Below are positions 23,425 through 35,255 of a stretch of DNA of 64,000 nt, piece after piece. A program made the translations under genes and the position numbers. Origin of the DNA: Locusta migratoria (Eukaryota > Arthropoda > Insecta > Orthoptera > Acrididae); the NCBI GenBank assembly GCA_026315105.1, contig CM048747.1:280679654-280743653 (forward strand), read 5' to 3'. The notes under the pieces were generated by a model. That model saw only the letters and a program-made list of their open reading frames with translations. It made no database searches and was not told the DNA's origin. Position 1 is the first letter of the stretch, and every line of letters begins with the position of its first letter.

Positions 23425-25806
23425 TAACATGAACATGTAATATTAATCGGAGGAGACTTCAACCTTAAGAGTATAGATTGGGACCTCGCTAGTTACATTT
23501 CAGGCGGTACAGACAAGCAGTCTTGCGAGCTACTTTAGGATACATTCTCCGAAAACTGTCTTGAGCAGTTAAACCGGCAACCCACGCGCAATGGAAATAT
23601 TTTAGACCTTATAGCCACAAACAGGCCTGACCTTATTAACGATGTCTGTGTAGAGACAGGAATTAGTGATCATGACATCGTCATAGCGTCGATGGTGACC
23701 AAAGTTCATGAACCAATTAAGAAGGCTAGGAGCGTGTTTTTGTTGGGAAGAGCCGATACGCAAATGTTACGATCGCACTTAGAAAATGAATGGGCATCGT
23801 TTAATTCCGGGACTATGGATGTAGAGGAATTGTGGACTAAATTTAAGTGCATTGTTAATAAAGGGTTTCAGAAATATGTGCCAGTAAAGAAGATTAAGGA
23901 TGGAAAAGATCCACCGTGGTATAATAATAATGTTAGAAAGCTGCTGAGAAAGCAAAGGCTGTTGCACTCTCGATTCAAAAAAGAACACGCAAATGTTGAC
24001 AGGCAAAAGTTAGTAGATTTTCGTGCGTCTATAAAAAGATCGATGCGCGAAGCGTACAATAATTATAACAGCCATACCTTAGCAAAAGATCTTTCCGAGA
24101 ACCCGAAAAAATTCTGGTCCTATGTAAAATCGATAAGCGGGTCAGAGCCCACTGTCCAGTCACTCGTTGATCATTCCGGGGCAGTATTAGAAGAAAGCAA
24201 ACGGAAAGCTGAAGTTCTAAATTGACCCTTTAAGAAATCTTTCACGCAGGAGGACCGCACAAATGTACCATCATTTGAACGACGTACTAATTCCGAAATG
24301 GGGGACATAGCAATAGGTATTTCCGGTGTAGAGAAGAAACTGAGAGAGCTAAATACGAAAAAGTCTGCTGGTCCGGATGGAATACCAGTTCGGTTTTACA
24401 AAGACTATTCTGCGGCGTTGGCCCCCTACTTAGCTTGCATTTATTGCGAATATTTAATTAAGCGCAAAGTTCCTAGTGATTGGAAAAAAGCGCAGGTGAC
24501 TCCAGTTTATAAGAAAGGAAAGAGAACTGACCCACACAATTACAGGCCAATATCGTTGACTTCAGTTTCATGTAGAATTTTGGAGCATATTCTCAGTTCG
24601 AATACAGTAAATTTCCTTGAAACGGAAAAGCTTCTTTCCATGAATCAGCACCGGTTTAGGAAACATCGTTCATGTGAAACTCAGCTTGCCCTTTTCTCAC
24701 ATGACATCTTGCGAGCCATGGATGAAGGGCAACAGGCGGATTGTGTTTTTCTCGACTTCAAAAAGGCGTTCGACGCGGTGCCACACTGCAGACTGCTAAC
24801 GAAGATACGAGCTTATGGAATAGGTTCACAGATTTGTGACTGGCTGGAAGACTTCCTAAGTGATAGAACGCAGTCCGTTGTTCTCGACGGCGAGTGTTCA
24901 TCAGAGACGAGTGTATTGTCAGGCGTGCCCCAGGGGAGTGTGATAGGACCGCTATTATTTTCTATCTACATAAATGATATGATGGACAGTAAGTTGTAAT
25001 TTGCGGCTGTTTGCTGATGATGCTGTGGTGTATGGGAGGGTGTCGTCTGTAACTGACTGTAGTAGCATACAGGATGACTTAGACAAAATTTCTAGTTGGT
25101 GCGAAGAATGGCAGCTAGCTCTCAATGTAGAAAAATGTAAGGTGATGCGCATGAGTAGAAAAAAACAATCCCATAATGTTCGAATACAGCATTAGTAGTG
25201 AGCTTCTTGATGCTATCGCGTCGTTCAAATATCTAGGCGTAACATTGCAGAGCGATATGAAGTGGAACGAACATGTAAGGACAGTTGTGAGTAAGGCGGA
25301 TAGCCGACATCGGTTTACTGGGAGAATTTTGGGAAGATGTACTTTACCTGTAAAGGAGACCGCGTATAAAACGCTTGTACGACCACGTCTTGAGTATTGC
25401 TCAAGTGTTTGGGACCCGCAGCAGATCAGTTTAAAGGACGAGCAGCTAGATTTGTTACTGGTAGGTTCGACCAATGCGCGAGTGTCACGGAAATGCTCCG
25501 GCAACTCAATTGGGGATCGCTGGAGGAAAGACGACGTTCTTTCCGTGATTTTCTATTGAGTAAATTTAGAGGGTCGGAATTTGAAGCTGAGTGTAGTACG
25601 ATCTTGCTGCCGCCTACTTACATTCCTCGTAAAGATCACAAAGACAAGATAAGAGAAATCAGGGCTCGTACGGAGGCATATAGGCATTCTTTTTTCCTCG
25701 TTCAATTTGGGAGTGGAATAGGAAAGGAATTGCCTAGTAGTGGTACAGTGTACCCTCCGCCACGCACCTTACGGTGAATTGCGGAGTATGTATGTAGATG
25801 TAGATG
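23425..25806 (+). pseudogene. LINE non-LTR retrotransposon, nearly full 3' part
   Basis: A sense LINE starts about 75 bp downstream of exon B. It is 5'-truncated within the endonuclease domain: GGDFNLKSIDWDLA, then NILDLIATNRPDLI and SDHDIVIASM. A linker ORF (23692-24225) follows, ending in a stop. The RT ORF (24298-24999) carries KKSAGPDGIPVRFYK, PVYKKGKRTDPHNYRPISLT, VFLDFKKAFDAVPH and SGVPQGSVIGPLLFSIYIND. A frameshift at about 24995 precedes the catalytic LFADDAVVYG box (25002-25028), and further frameshifts occur near 25196 and 25480. The 3' tail is ATGTAGATGTAGATG. Features fit the CR1/jockey group; the exact clade is not resolved. It cannot encode a working protein. Confidence 0.85.
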
Positions 25807-25814
25807 AAGCATGC

Positions 25815-26065
25815 AATACAGTTACCTTACTGTCCTTCGAAATGTCACCTCCCATAACCATGCACCCCTGAGCTCTGCGATACATGTCCTGGAGACTTTG
25901 CACGAAGTTTTCCTCTGGGATGGTGTTCAAAAGACCCGTCACGTTTCGTTGGATGTCAGGAATACCGTCAAATCTCTTTCCTTTCAAAGCGAGTTTGAGT
26001 CGAAGGAATAGGAAGAAGTCTGGAGGATTGATATCCAGCGAGTTTGGCGGATGTTCAAGTTCCAC
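25815..26065 (-). pseudogene. Mariner/Tc1-like transposase C-terminus, arm 1
   Basis: The minus strand reads NSLDINPPDFFLFLRLKLAL, KGKRFDGIPDIQRNVTGLLN and TIPEENFVQSLQDMYRRAQG. This is the C-terminal part of a transposase of the type DxPxDFFLFPxLKxxLKGxRF. It faces a diverged inverted copy at 26095-26320. Confidence 0.6.
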
Positions 26066-26094
26066 GACAACGCTCGCCTACGCCCAGCAAATAC

Positions 26095-26320
26095 CATCAA
26101 ACAGTTCCTGACAAGAAAAGGGGTTTTTGCAACTTCCCGGATCTCAATCCTCTAGCCTTCTGCCTATTCCCTTTACACAAACTTGCTTTGAAAGGAAACA
26201 GATTTGGCGATATTCCAACGAAACGTGACACCATCCCAAAGGAAGACTTCGTGTATTGTTTCCAGGACATGTATCGTAGAGCTCATCAATGCATGGTTAT
26301 GTGACGTGACTATTTCGAAG
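26095..26320 (+). pseudogene. Mariner/Tc1-like transposase C-terminus, arm 2
   Basis: The plus strand reads CLFPLHKLALKGNRFGDIPT and then TIPKEDFVYCFQDMYRRAHQ, the same region as arm 1 in inverted orientation. The two pieces form a tail-to-tail palindrome of old transposon sequence. Confidence 0.55.
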
Positions 26321-26329
26321 GAGAGTAAG

Positions 26330-28105
26330 GGAAATGTAGTTAATGTTGCAGGACTGTACACCGAACTTTATTGCCGGATGTTTTATATATCAAAAATAAT
26401 TATAGAGTGAGTGAAGATTGTTATTAGCATTTACTTCTTGTTATTAGACTACATAAGACTTTGATACTGGGTGAGGATTGTCACGTAATTTGTGACGTGA
26501 TTTATATGTGAAAATAAACTAAAAACGTCCTCTGAATGTATCTCTTATTTTGGATCGTTACAAAACTGCAGCGGTATGAAGATTACACAGTTCATGAATG
26601 CATAAAAAAGACAAGTGAATATATATTTACCGTCAAACTGGAGGATTTCGAACAGTTTTGAAGTTTTCACCATAACTTTCGTAGGTTCAGTAAGATTCTA
26701 TTGTCTGTTACGGAAATGCTGGGGTATATGCATAATCAATAAAATATCTTTAAAAAACGGAAAGTCTATGTGTACCTATGTTTGTAGACAATAAAGTGTC
26801 CGAAATCATCACTTGGACTGGGGTGATTTCGGACATATGTGTATTTTAAATCTGTGTCCTGAGTTTCGAAGTGTACGGAGTGATTTCGGATATAAACTGA
26901 CTTTTTTATTCTATTTCCTTTCTACTTGATTTCAGTGATTTTTAACACTTTTTAAGGATCTCCATCATCAAGAATAAGGGCCAAGAATATCAGTAATGAT
27001 TTTTATTTATTAAAGGTAAATTCTTATTCAGAAATAAAAATGTTATCTCTTTGGCTTTGATGTAAAATATCTTGTTGATTTCCTGTTGATGGCAACAACT
27101 GCCGGAAACGGTAGAATATAACTAATAAAAATATTTTGCAGTCTTGGCATAAGAATGATTTGGGAAAGCGTCCATGAAAACTGATCCGCGAGTGTACTTT
27201 TTCAAGTCATGGTGAATGAGAATAAATGCAATATTGTTTTTCTCACACTCTTAGATAACGCGTAAAGACACATGACTGGATAAGTATTTGTACATGTTGC
27301 TTATTCAAATAGAGTAAAGCGATTGTAAAGAACCGGTCTTGAAACATCGGCAGAACATACCCTCCATACAAATCAATCGCTTTACTAGATGCTAATTTGC
27401 CACACTTACTGTCACGAACTGCTTTGTTTAAAACTTACAGTTCTTAATTATTTTAAACTTGACAAACATTCTTGCTTTTATACGTTATCGGCATTGTCCG
27501 AAATCACCCCACACAGTACACAATTTTGTAAAAACGCCATTATTTTGTAAATTTATACAAAACTCTCGACAAATTTGTACAGAACTTTACACAGTGCTGC
27601 AGGCTAGTGATCTCGTTGACAACTAACGCCAAAATACTTTTTCGTTACTTGAAACGATAGTTAGTTTCCACTCCAAAGCGTAAACTTTCGACGATGAGAC
27701 TGTTCTTCAGATTATTACGTTGGTAAACAATCGATCGAAAATACAAGTCGCGAACGCGGGAAATACAGCGTTGTGCATAAAATAAGCGGCGCGTGAAGGA
27801 AGTAGAAATTAGCGGTAAATCGTTGCTATGCAGCGGGAAAGAGAAGATATGCTATAATATCAGAAATCCCATCAGTGCTCAAAATAACGACAGTTGAAGG
27901 TACCGAATGGTGTATAGCCGCTGTGTTGGACATAATAATGATGGGGGAGGTGAGTGATTCATCCTAAGAGAGGTGTTCAGAAAATCTGCCACCCTTCTCA
28001 GTGCACTTGTCACTGAGTAGGAGGGTGTGTTGATCCGCATCGGACTTCATCTTGGTGAGCTTTAATGGGGGAAACAGTGTCAGTTACCTGAGTAACTAGT
28101 TTATT
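26330..28105. other. Intron 2, unassigned tract
   Basis: AT-rich with no gene recognised. The phrase TCCGAAATCA(C) recurs near 26808 and 27497, and GGTGATTTCGGA near 26822. A local hairpin pairs GTAAAGCGATTG (27313) with CAATCGCTTTAC (27373). These suggest an old inverted-repeat element spanning roughly 26.8-27.5 kb, but its ends were not resolved. Confidence 0.35.
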
Positions 28106-28108
28106 ATA

Positions 28109-28769
28109 CAAGGGTTGAAGCTTAAGTAGTGGCAACACTGCTGTGGAGGCACTATACAATGGAATCTTCTACTGTTGTTGACATACCTACCTTACCTCCG
28201 AGAAAATGGACTCGCCCGTCCAAAGTCACAAGCGTGCGCACAATCGAGGGTAACACAGTCACGTGTGAGCGAGCGGTATAACGTAACGCATTACGTTCTT
28301 CCATGGCAGACCGTCAATGCACAGTATTATTGTTCGTTTTTGAAGCAACACCTGAGATCAGCTTTGAGAAAGCAGTTTCTGTGCAACCCACCCTTCATTT
28401 TGCACGACAATGCGCGGCCGCATACATCGCAAGCTGTGGCTGCTCTGGTAGATGGGACTGACAAGTACTGTACCATCCACCATACTTCCCGGACTTAAGT
28501 CCTTGTGACTTCGATTTGATTCCGGAGATGAAGGAAGCACTTCGTGGCACTCGCTTCAGACGTGTTCCAGGGATTCGACAGGCAGTAGGCCGCACCATTC
28601 GCACCAGCAACAGGACAGGCTCTGCTAACGGTATACTACTTCTTCCACATCGCTGGCAACGGGTTCTGCACAACACTAGTGACTGCTTTGAAGGACAGTA
28701 ACAGGTGCAAACATGTAACGCTTTTCTATCAATTGTAAATAAATAGTTGCCACTATGTTCCAACCCTCG
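28109..28769 (+). mobile_element. Internally deleted mariner with TIRs and TA target site
   Basis: A 661-bp element is flanked by TA on both sides. The left end CAAGGGTTGAAGC...GTGGCAAC pairs with the reverse complement of the right end, CGAGGGTTGGAAC...GTGGCAAC. It encodes a broken transposase C-terminal half: NAQYYCSFLKQHLRSALRK, FILHDNARPHTSQAVAALV (second catalytic Asp), then after a frameshift PCDFDLIPEMKEALRGTRF (third Asp). The N-terminal half with the first Asp is absent. It is non-autonomous. Confidence 0.75.
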
Positions 28770-29062
28770 TACATATCCTCCTTCATAGCATACATTCCTT
28801 GTAGCCCTAAATTGGAGTCTATTGAGGTTAGATCGGCTGATCTGGTAGGCCGGTTAATGGGTCCGCCTTGGGCTTAATTCCCTGGTACAGGTAATCGATG
28901 ATTGATCTCGTTGCAGGCACTGCCATTACCGTAGCTACACACAAACAACGTGTCTCTGTATTTTGAATGGTGAACGGATACGACATTTCGGTATTCAAGA
29001 CACAGTAGACTTGTGCAGCTGAATAAAACTGAAGCACAACCCGTGTTTCGGATTTATGGCTA

Positions 29063-29250
29063 CTAAAATGTTCAAATGGGACCAAACTTCTCTGGTCCTC
29101 GGTCTCTAGACTTACATACTACTGAAAGTAACTTATATTAAGGACAACACACACATCCATGACAGAGGGAGGACTCCAACCTCCCACGCGAGCGGCAGCC
29201 GTTCGATCCGGAACGGACACCCCTTCAGCACGGCTATTCCCGCGCGGCTT
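29063..29250 (-). repeat. SINE (family A), diverged
   Basis: Antisense copy with the tail region AAGGACAACACACACATCC and the tRNA-like head (GAGGGAGGACTCCAACCTCC) ending near GCGCGGC. It is more diverged than other copies and its target duplication was not resolved. Confidence 0.6.
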
Positions 29251-29933
29251 CGTGACTACTCACTGATCCAATTTACAATTTTCGCACCTGTTGTCTAGGT
29301 GCGGCGTCACAGTGCTGCCATATGTTGAAGAACCCCCTCCTATAGAACAGATCGGTCATGTGTTCCGCCATTATTCTGCCCAACACAGCGTCTACACGGA
29401 ATTTCGGTAAGTGATCGTAGTCTTTCACGTATGTGTGTAGTCTTCAACTCGCTCCAGTTCTGTAACGGTCGAAATTCAGGCACATTTTCATAGGACTTAT
29501 CAGCCTATTTTTACATGTAGCGACACATCACGAATTATACCACATTCATCCGCAATCACCCTGTTTTTTAAATATAAATACTGTGGGATTTAAATTAATT
29601 GTTAGCATTCAGTTCCAGTTATCAGACCACACAGGGTTTTACCTTTCCCAAAAATACGTTAATTACTGGCAGGTTTAAATTATTTTTTAGTAATGTGACA
29701 AAAATGATCAGTTGTGGCTTATACAGAGTAATAAACTAATTCTAATGTATTGGCTTTGTTTTCCGAATTACGTTTTATAATGTGGAAATACTTTTACAAT
29801 ACTCAAAAATATAATGTACGATCACTAAAATGTACAATACAAAACACAGAGTAATAGGATACCCTTTAGATTAAACATGTACACTTATCTGAATGATAGT
29901 TTATTTCTGCAGCGGAGGTTAAGCTGATATGAA

Positions 29934-30262
29934 AATTTCTGGCGAATTAAAACTGTGTGCCTGAACCGGAATTCGAATCTGGGACCTTGGACTTTCCCAG
30001 ACAAGTGCTCTACCGACTGAGCTGTCCCTGGACGCTCACCAAGGTGCATTTCACAGCTGTCCTTCCGTCGGTACCTCGCCTCCCACTTTCCAAAAGCTGT
30101 GAGGACAGACCATTAAGTGTGCCTGGATAGCACAGTAGATAGAGCCCTTGCCCGCGAAAGGCAAAGGTCCGAGGCTCGAATCCAGTTTCCGACACACCGT
30201 TTTAATCCACTAGGAAGTTTCATATAAGCAGACTCTCCACTACAGAGTGAAACTATCATCCT
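29934..30262. repeat. Inverted pair of family-B tRNA SINEs
   Basis: A minus-strand copy (29934-30110) faces a plus-strand copy (30112-30262). Each has a tRNA-like A-box (GATAGCxCAGTxGxTAGAG), an anticodon-arm-like TTGCCCGCGAAAGGCAA, a B-box region (GGCTCGAATCC) and the tail TTTTAATCxxCxxGGAAGTTTCA. The head-to-head pair would fold back in the transcript. Confidence 0.65.
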
Positions 30263-30334
30263 GGAAACATCCCCTAGAATGTGGCTAAGCCATGTCTACA
30301 ACATTTGCAGGAGAACTGCGATTTTGGAACGTAG

Positions 30335-30482
30335 GAGGCGAGGTACTGGCGGAGGGCAGACCGTGCAACGTGGCGGGATAGCTCAATCGGTAGAGCTCTT
30401 GCCCGCGAAAGGCAAAGGTCTCAGGTTTGAATACTGTTTCCGGCACACAGCTTTAATCCGCCAGGGAGTTTCATGTACGCTT
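30335..30482 (+). repeat. Family-B tRNA SINE
   Basis: Sense copy with GGCGGGATAGCTCAATCGGTA, GCCCGCGAAAGGCAAAGGTC and the tail CTTTAATCCGCCAGGGAGTT. It lies about 220 bp upstream of exon C. Confidence 0.7.
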
Positions 30483-30703
30483 TTATCACAATGTGTTCGA
30501 TAATTTTTGTCAGGCTACAGTATAACACAACTGTTAAGGTCCGTTACACAATAATACTCACAAATGTACTTGAACATCCTCAGAAATTTTGTAGCCCAAC
30601 TGCAGGTTCGCCTTGTAGAGTGGTATTGCACTAGGACCACTGGATCCCAGTGCCTCGTTTCCTCCTCTGGCCTGTAAACTGGTCCAGCCCCGCGTGTCGG
30701 CAG

Positions 30704-31047
30704 GTGTTCTTCGACGGGTACAGCGCGCGCTGCTCGGCGACCGGCAGCCCCCTGGAGTGCTCCTCTGGGAAGGTCGCGGACGACTGCGGCAAGCGCTTCA
30801 TCTCTGCGCGGCCCACCAACGTGATGCCCCTGAGCCGCGGCTACCTGCGACTCAAATCCTCCAACCCGCTCGACTACCCCATCCTGCAGCCCAACTACCT
30901 GACGGAGGACCGGGACGTTCAGGTGCTCGTCGACGGTATCAAGCTCGTCATCAAGATGGCCGAGACTGAACCCCTTCAGAAGTGGGGATTCAAGCTCAAT
31001 GAACTGCCCGTCGACGGTTGTGAGGACCTCAAATTCGCGTCTGACAG
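30704..31047 (+). CDS. GMC oxidoreductase (glucose dehydrogenase-like), exon C
   Basis: The exon starts in phase 0 directly after the exon B frame and gives 114 codons plus two bases. The N-terminal part, VFFDGYSARCSATGSPLECS, is the variable loop region. The strongly conserved PTNVMPLSRGYLRLKSSNPL follows, then DYPILQPNYLTEDRDVQVLV and DGIKLVIKMAETEPLQKWGF. This is the GMC_oxred_C start, 'PxxxxPxSRGxxxLxSxxPxxxPxixxxYL'. The acceptor GTCGGCAG has a poor polypyrimidine tract. The donor is CAG|GTAACT. The split Ser codon (AG + C) is completed by exon D. No internal stop or frameshift is present. The Ser/Cys-rich loop early in the exon is typical of variable insect members. Confidence 0.95.
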
Positions 31048-31399
31048 GTAACTGTGGGATACATTAACAGCTTAGTGCTTGATAACTGTGTCCAATATAC
31101 GTGGTAGAGAGTCCATAAGTTCTGAGACTGACCGCATGACGACCCTGTGGTGCACTATAGCGGATAGGTGGATACGTGGTATGGCTCCATGTCTGTTAGT
31201 CTCTCTTCCCTTCAAAACACATTTAAGTGCATGCACTGGAAGTAGATGTACGGTAGTTGTGACGGTGAGTTTAATGCACCAACTGGACCTTGACATGTCA
31301 CAGCGCAATGGGCTAATATCAATTTTCGCCACAAGTTAGGCAAAACCACTGACTAAATGTTTGAAATGAAGCAGCAGATGTACTGTCGGTGAGCACGAA

Positions 31400-31830
31400 T
31401 AGTCACATTGTTGCGTTTAGATAGCACCGACGTTTGTCGGAACAGTTTGGAAGATGCTGTGCTTACTAGTCGACCACCAACAGTTCGGACGGAACGCAAG
31501 ATCCAGGAAGTTGCAACGTTTGTGCTTGCTAACCACTCCCAATCGGTGAAGTTTCGCAGCAGCAGTAGCGGTCAGCCATGGTACTGGCTACAAAATTCTG
31601 ACCGACGACTTCGATATGTCTCGTGTTATTCAGAACATTGCGCCAGTAATTCTTTACATGATCGCGTTACGATTTGCGATGACCTCATCAGGTGTGGGGA
31701 TAATGATCGGATGTTTCTCAACCAGATAATAAATGGACACGAAACACGGTTTTTCTTTTACGAACCGCTACCGAAACGACAATCAGATAGCTGGAATGCG
31801 GTAGCGTGCGTAACATCCACAGTCGTGTGG
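31400..31830 (+). pseudogene. Mariner transposase fragment
   Basis: The sense strand carries a decayed mariner block: CDDLIRCGDNDRMFLNQIIN then GHETRFFFYEPLPKRQSDSW. This corresponds to the block around GDETWxxxYDPxxKRQSxxW, with the catalytic Asp replaced by His in GHETR. It resembles the antisense fragment at 21195-21550. It runs into the foldback element at about 31830. Confidence 0.6.
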
Positions 31831-32840
31831 GAGCACTCGGGCTTCGCAGCACGATTCCACACATGCCAGAAAAAAAAGGTCTCTCACAAAATTTCGTCAT
31901 GTATAATTCCGGCAGTAAATGAACGTCAAAGAATAGGGTGTGCGTGTGTTCCATACGTCATTGTGTTTCAGTAATACACATTTACAACAACAAGCTTCTA
32001 GAGGATGTAGAAGGCGCTTTGACGAACAAACTGAGCATAGAAACCCATGCCCGGAAACGACATTCAACGACGCTACGGACAGTCAAAGATACAGGCAACG
32101 GAGCCTGCTGCTAGACATCCCCTCAAGGAGGTGAAAATATAGGGAGATGGCATTATCTATGCCGAACACACGTCAGATGAAACGTGTCCGCCATCTTGGC
32201 GAGTCGTGGAAAGCTGTTTCTCCGTTAAAACTATAAGTCAGCCCTCTTACTGTTAATCCATAGGACTGACAGACAATGCAAAGTATATACTTTCAAATAA
32301 TACACTTTATTGAATAAATACTAATAAACACTCGTCATAAGATATTTGAAAACTTTAATTTTTAACGCTAATTTTCATTCTTGTAATACGTTGTTCATCA
32401 CGGCAAAACCGTGGAATGTTTTATTCCTGTTTTAAGTGATATAAGACATCAGCACTACAATATGAACGTTTCTCCAAGATTTAGCAATATGGCGGAGGCA
32501 GACTTCACTTTTTCAGTGTAAGGGCGTCTCCCTTTATTCTAACCTCCTTGCATCCCCTCCAGCAATCTCGACGCTCTGTAGCCTCGTTGTACGACGTTTC
32601 CGGGCATGGGTATCTGTGCTCATTTCTTTCGTCAACACGCCTTCTGCATCACCTAGAAGTTTGTTGGTGTAATTGTGTAATCCTCAATCTCACTGACGTA
32701 CGGAAGAAACGCCCACCTCAGTAATCGAAGTCCATTTACTGCCGGAGTTACGCGTTGGACGAATTTTTCTGAGAGACATTTTTTTATTACTGGTGTGTAG
32801 GGAATCGCGCTGCAAAATCCGAGTGGGCGAAATTCGCGTC
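31830..32840. repeat. Long foldback element split by a MITE
   Basis: Left arm about 31830-32123 and right arm about 32551-32840 are imperfect reverse complements. Shared blocks include ATACCCATGCCCGGAAACG (one arm has AACCC), CTCCGGCAGTAAATG and GATGTAGAAGGCG. The loop between the arms is the MITE at 32124-32550. ORFs here are unlikely to be genes. Confidence 0.7.
32124..32550. mobile_element. MITE, CAAGGAGG family, perfect 8-bp TSD
   Basis: A 427-bp non-coding element is flanked by CATCCCCT at 32116-32123 and 32551-32558. Ends are CAAGGAGGTGAAAATATAGG and, in reverse, CAAGGAGGTTAGAATAAAGG. Eight-bp duplications and C-A starts suggest the hAT superfamily. A larger relative is at 48759-50384. 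Confidence 0.8.
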
Positions 32841-32869
32841 ATATATATAATAAAGCGAAGCGCACTCTT

Positions 32870-33412
32870 GAGCAACAGCTATTGTAAAACGACTTTTATC
32901 GGTATCAATGTAAGGCAGGGGCTCATGAATGTAAATATTTCAAAACATTCTAAAACGAAATCATATGTGCTTTTTTTTAACACAAACTGATGTGTTTTTA
33001 AATGGACACTCTAAATTAATTCATCAGTAGGCTATAGCACGACAAATCACATAAACAATGGCGTTGATTGCATCGCAATACGCCAATTACATCCCAGGAT
33101 ATTGCGAAGCGAAGTTGACGCTTCAAATACACGAAACGCCAGCTACCGACGTCTTGAGTCGCGGACGAGAACCCCATGCTGCTTCACAATATCTCGGGAC
33201 GTAATTGGCGTACTGCGATGCAATCAACGCCATTGTTTATATAATTTGTCATGCTATGATTCCTGATGATATAATAGGGGATGTCCATTTAAAACACATA
33301 GGTTTGTGTTCTAAACACACATGATTTTTTTATATTGTCTCGAAATATTTATATTCATGAGACCCTGCCTTCGTTGATACCGGTGAAAGTCGTTTTACAA
33401 TAGCCGTTGTTG
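32870..33412. repeat. Foldback element, family F, copy 1
   Basis: Arms about 32870-33117 and 33180-33412 are inverted and roughly 80-85% alike by eye. Shared blocks include ACAATGGCGTTGATTGCATC, CTATTGTAAAACG and ATTTATATTCATGAGxCCCTG-like sequence. The loop is about 60 bp. A second copy is at 36637-37275, sharing the centre (GCGAAGCGAAGTTGACGCTT versus GCGAAACGAAGTTGACGTTT). Confidence 0.8.
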
Positions 33413-34910
33413 TTCCAGAGATATTTTGGGTGAGCGAGAATACTGGGACACACTGTACTTTGATCCCATAGCTGTTATCAATCAAGATACAAAGAAACGT
33501 AGGCATAGGACAGAGTATGATGTTATTCTTGGACGGACTCCTTCTGATGTTTAATTGAAAGAAATAACTTTTTTTATTTGGGGGGGGGGGGGAGGGGATG
33601 GGGTAAGCTCCACCTGCTAGTGTGGCTGATTTATTTTTATTTAACCCGTAACGTGACTGAAGAAATGTAGAGCCATATCACTGAGTAGTATGTTTCCAGC
33701 ACATGTCTCTTTCCATTATAATCGTTTCCTGTCATGTAGCAATACTTCAGGCTGTGTACTTTTTCTCCGCAAGAAAAATGAACGTATTTCTGTCAGAAAG
33801 GGAAGCCCATACACATCGTCAGCCACTGAGTATGCACGATACCAACGAACGACTAAAATTAAATTGCCTGTACACTGAAGTGCACTGAAGTCTCGTAGGA
33901 GATAACGACCTATCGGTCAGACACCATGTTTCTATGTTTACCATGTTTCTATGCTCACCGTTAGGGCCTGACACAGTGGTCAGTTTATGGATTTCCCGGT
34001 CTCATAAGGAGGGTGTAAAGTGTAGAAAATAGTTTTTTCAAACTAATAATGTTAGTTTTATGTGATTCTGCTTGACTTCTTCTTCAATAGCACTCTTACA
34101 CATCGAAGTACGCAAAACTTTATAATAAACAGGAATCCTCATTAGTCTTTATGTCACCTCATTACTCTGGCTAAACATGTAAAGCCACCTCCAACAAAAG
34201 CATGACACGAAAAGAACAGCAGAGTTCTTATAACGATACCAGACAGGAGACAATAATGTAATACAACATAACATCTGGTCCAACCACGATCATGTCCTCA
34301 ATTCAGCGAAAAAGAGAGGCCAAAAGTTTCTTCAGCTATTTCATATCTGACCACTTACTAATGACCAGATTTTCTAGAGGAATCATGTGTGGGCGCTGAT
34401 TGCTACGTTTCGGGGATTGTTCCAAAATACTCTATGATATTTTCCACGGAATATCACTGGGTGACTGAACGAACCGGTCGAGATGAGGCAGAGTGCCTGA
34501 GCGATAATCAAGCTACGAAAATATCTTTGAAGCACTTTGAAGTTAGCTATTGTCATACATGAAGAAGGGACTGTCCACAGCATACTAATCGTGAAAGTGT
34601 AGAAAAAAGGGGTCAACACTTGCTCATCGAAAATGACAAAATATCAAGTTTCATGTTCAAAATAACATCAAGGGATTGAACCAAATCCTATTAGTGTAAA
34701 CACCCTTAAAACATGGCACAGTTGCCTGTCTCAACCATACACTCTGCGTATTAAACGCAACACTGTGCCGTTGTTGCGCTGAACGCCTTGTATCTTTTGG
34801 AAAGAGGCAGACCACTATTTCTTGGAGGATACTACACGACTCCAGTGAGATACTGCCTATGGATGGTCTCATACATATTCATATTTGTGATTTACATTTG
34901 TTCAATTTTT
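33413..34910. other. Intron 3, unassigned tract
   Basis: No gene recognised. A poly(G) run lies at about 33582. The rest is AT-rich with short ORFs that match nothing I know. Confidence 0.35.
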
Positions 34911-34911
34911 G

Positions 34912-35060
34912 ACGTAGTAAATGTAAATTACAAATACGAAAATCTATAAGAGACCACCTATAACATTGTATTCGCAGAATCAGTTGAAGATGATCAAGAA
35001 CCAAAATGAATACATAATGAGGGCGTAATAAACATCATATAGGAGTGTAAGAAATAATTT
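34912..35060. repeat. Duplicated ~150-bp block, uninterrupted copy
   Basis: The sequence beginning AAATGTAAATTACAAATACG and ending AATAAACATCATATAG...AATAATTTAATAT recurs at 35937-36033 plus 36586-36635. There it is split by the 536-bp element at 36042. This copy therefore represents the empty site. Confidence 0.7.
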
Positions 35061-35255
35061 AATATTTTATTTATTACAAATGTTACTCAAAGACATATAT
35101 CGAAAATTTTATTGAAACTATACACACGCATGAAAACGGATAGACACACCAGAGATAAAATAATAATCGAAATCTTTCCTATAAAAGGTAATAAAAAGTC
35201 CACAGACGTTTAAAGTATATATTATCCTGTGATATTATCTGGTTACTAGATAAAC

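Noticed and set aside
31718..31954. Minus-strand ORF with FFDVHLLPEL resembling a mariner motif
   Set aside because: It spans the edge of a foldback arm; the resemblance is short and not supported by flanking mariner blocks on that strand.
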